NCBI RefSeq assembly: GCF_021155765.1 | Contig: NC_060117.1 | Span: 1,714,501 to 1,778,500 of the forward strand | DNA: 64,000 bases | Direction of reading: 5' to 3' | DNA from: Diprion similis | Taxonomy: Eukaryota; Arthropoda; Insecta; Hymenoptera; Diprionidae | Shown here: positions 62,656 to 64,000 of the stretch, piece by piece | Layout: the number at the start of each line of letters is the position of its first letter | How positions within the stretch are numbered: position 1 is the first letter of the stretch | Position numbers and translations under genes: made by a program | Notes under the pieces: model-generated | Seen by the model: the letters and a program-made list of their open reading frames with translations, nothing else | What the model was told of the DNA's origin: nothing | Databases searched by the model: none

Positions 62656-62689
62656 CTATTATAAGTTTTTAGGGTCGTTAATTACGAGT

Positions 62690-62910
62690 ATGAAATCGGA
62701 TTCAAAAGAATTCGAGATGGTGGATCTAATATGGCGGATGAAAATTTCAAATTCGATCAAATCCGGAGAACAAAAGTCTGTCCAAGGGTCCCTGCGTAGA
62801 GTTTTTTTGTCTTGATTCGACGAAATTAAAAATTTTAGTCCGCAGTATTGGATCCGCTATCTTGAATTTTTGAAATCTGATTTCAGAATCCTCATCACGA
62901 GCCTAAAAAC
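62690..62910. repeat. Diverged copy of the CCATATTGGA dispersed repeat, both orientations
   Basis: GGTGGATCTAATATGGCGGAT and AGTATTGGATCCGCTATCTTG with GATTTCAGAATCCTCATCACGAG, AGCCTAAAAAC words follow the order of the 10.1-kb family. The first part appears inverted relative to the second. Confidence 0.65.
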
Positions 62911-63213
62911 TATAGAATACTATCCTGTTATAAAAATTGACTCAGCAAAATAATATGCAACTCAAAGGGTTAAGGGATCTCAATTTACAGCTGCCCATTT
63001 CTTTCCACAACCGCTTCTTCTCTATCCTTATACATCCTGGCAGGAATAATAACAAGCCAGCGGACTGATTTAATTATCGTGCGAGCAGCAACATCACCAC
63101 CACCCTCACCGCCAACACCGAGAATCGTGACCTACTATAATAACTAACGCGCCTGAAACATGCGACTTTTAATTGAAGTTTAACGCACACCGATTGGGTT
63201 GCAATATACATTG

Positions 63214-63217
<4 letters not shown>

Positions 63218-63255
<38 letters not shown>
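63218..63255. repeat. (TA)n microsatellite
   Basis: Alternating TA seen directly. The rest of the window to 64000 is AT-rich with no recognised exon. Confidence 0.95.
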
Positions 63256-63257
<2 letters not shown>

Positions 63258-64000
63258 TATATGTATTTATGGATTATATTATTATGGTGTGTGCCTTTTT
63301 TTCATTTTCATTATCTTGGAATTTGAATTTTTTTTTTCCATTCATTTTCTCGTTTTGTCAAGTTTTACTTTCTCTCTATCTCTATTTTTTTTTCTTTCCC
63401 TCGTAGTTGAAATCCGGCCAAGTGATTTCGTTGATAGAATTTTCGACAAAAGTATGCGAATATGTGCAGAAAAAAATTTGTACTAATTTTACATCAGGTT
63501 TTGACATTTTGAAACTTTCTTAGACAATTTGTAACACCTCGAAGTAACTTTTTTTAATTTCATTTTTTTTTTCTTCTTTTATGCAATCGGTTTGGCAAGT
63601 TGCGAAAATTTACAAACCTCTGAAAATGTTCACCTCATTTTGGAGTTCTTGAAGAAATTGACCAATAAAAATGAAAATTTTAATCTGTTCTATTCTTTGA
63701 TAATTTTTCATCTACAAAAATCACTGCTCAAACTCGTAATCTTTTTTTTTTCATATTTCGAATGACAATTGTTGTGACATGACTGTGTGATTTTTGTTTG
63801 AATGGCATATAAAATAACATTTTACGTCACATCGGTTTATTTTTATATCATTTCAGTTTTTTTTGCTTTTTCCTTTTACCTCTTCACTTTCTTTGCTTTT
63901 CTTACGTCGTGGATTTTGAGTTTTTTTTTTTTCGACTGCGTATGGAAAAAATAAGTCAACAAACGAAATAAACCGTCACGAGAAATAAGAAATAAAGATA

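Noticed and set aside
1..64000. tRNA, rRNA, CRISPR arrays, transposase or reverse-transcriptase genes
   Set aside because: None could be recognised by eye: no T-loop-like tRNA boxes in a cloverleaf setting, no repeat-spacer array, and no conserved polymerase or integrase motifs in the translations.

Overview
This window is nuclear DNA of an animal, almost certainly an insect. It is AT-rich, the genes are split by GT-AG introns, long A/T homopolymers and microsatellites are everywhere, and there are no operons, Shine-Dalgarno sites or phage-like features. A hymenopteran (sawfly or wasp type) genome is my best guess from the NPC2 cluster and the repeat style, but the sequence does not prove the order. 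Protein-coding DNA is sparse: I can assemble three complete small genes and one first coding exon.

Left third (1-21 kb): a cluster of three NPC2-type secreted lipid-binding protein genes (ML domain). A four-exon gene lies on the minus strand (5310 down to 262). Two three-exon genes lie in tandem on the plus strand (13090-17077 and 19037-20784). All three encode a signal peptide plus the six-cysteine NPC2 pattern, and all place their first intron in phase 1 near the first mature cysteine. The two plus-strand genes are recent relatives and share an Inr+DPE core promoter design. Between and inside the genes lie several repeat systems: a 187-bp higher-order satellite (7.66-8.53 kb), a 121-bp dispersed tandem family (10.1 kb), a 288-bp tandem duplication (12.2-12.7 kb), and MITE-like elements in introns.

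Middle (21-25.8 kb): a repeat-bearing intergenic region with a 685-bp inverted-repeat element, then a GC-rich, TATA-less promoter-like island (about 24.84-25.1 kb). After it comes a first coding exon (25658-25754, plus strand) that encodes a signal peptide and ends at a perfect GTAAGT donor.

Right 60% (25.8-64 kb): no convincing coding exon on either strand. The simplest reading is one very long first intron of the gene that starts at 25658, running beyond the window. It holds a strong candidate recursive splice site with an RS-exon (57995-58051), a complete non-autonomous hAT-like element with 8-bp target duplication (39719-40327), a 100-bp minisatellite, several foldback/palindromic repeats, and many microsatellites and homopolymers. 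No rRNA, tRNA, CRISPR array, transposase or reverse-transcriptase gene was recognised.
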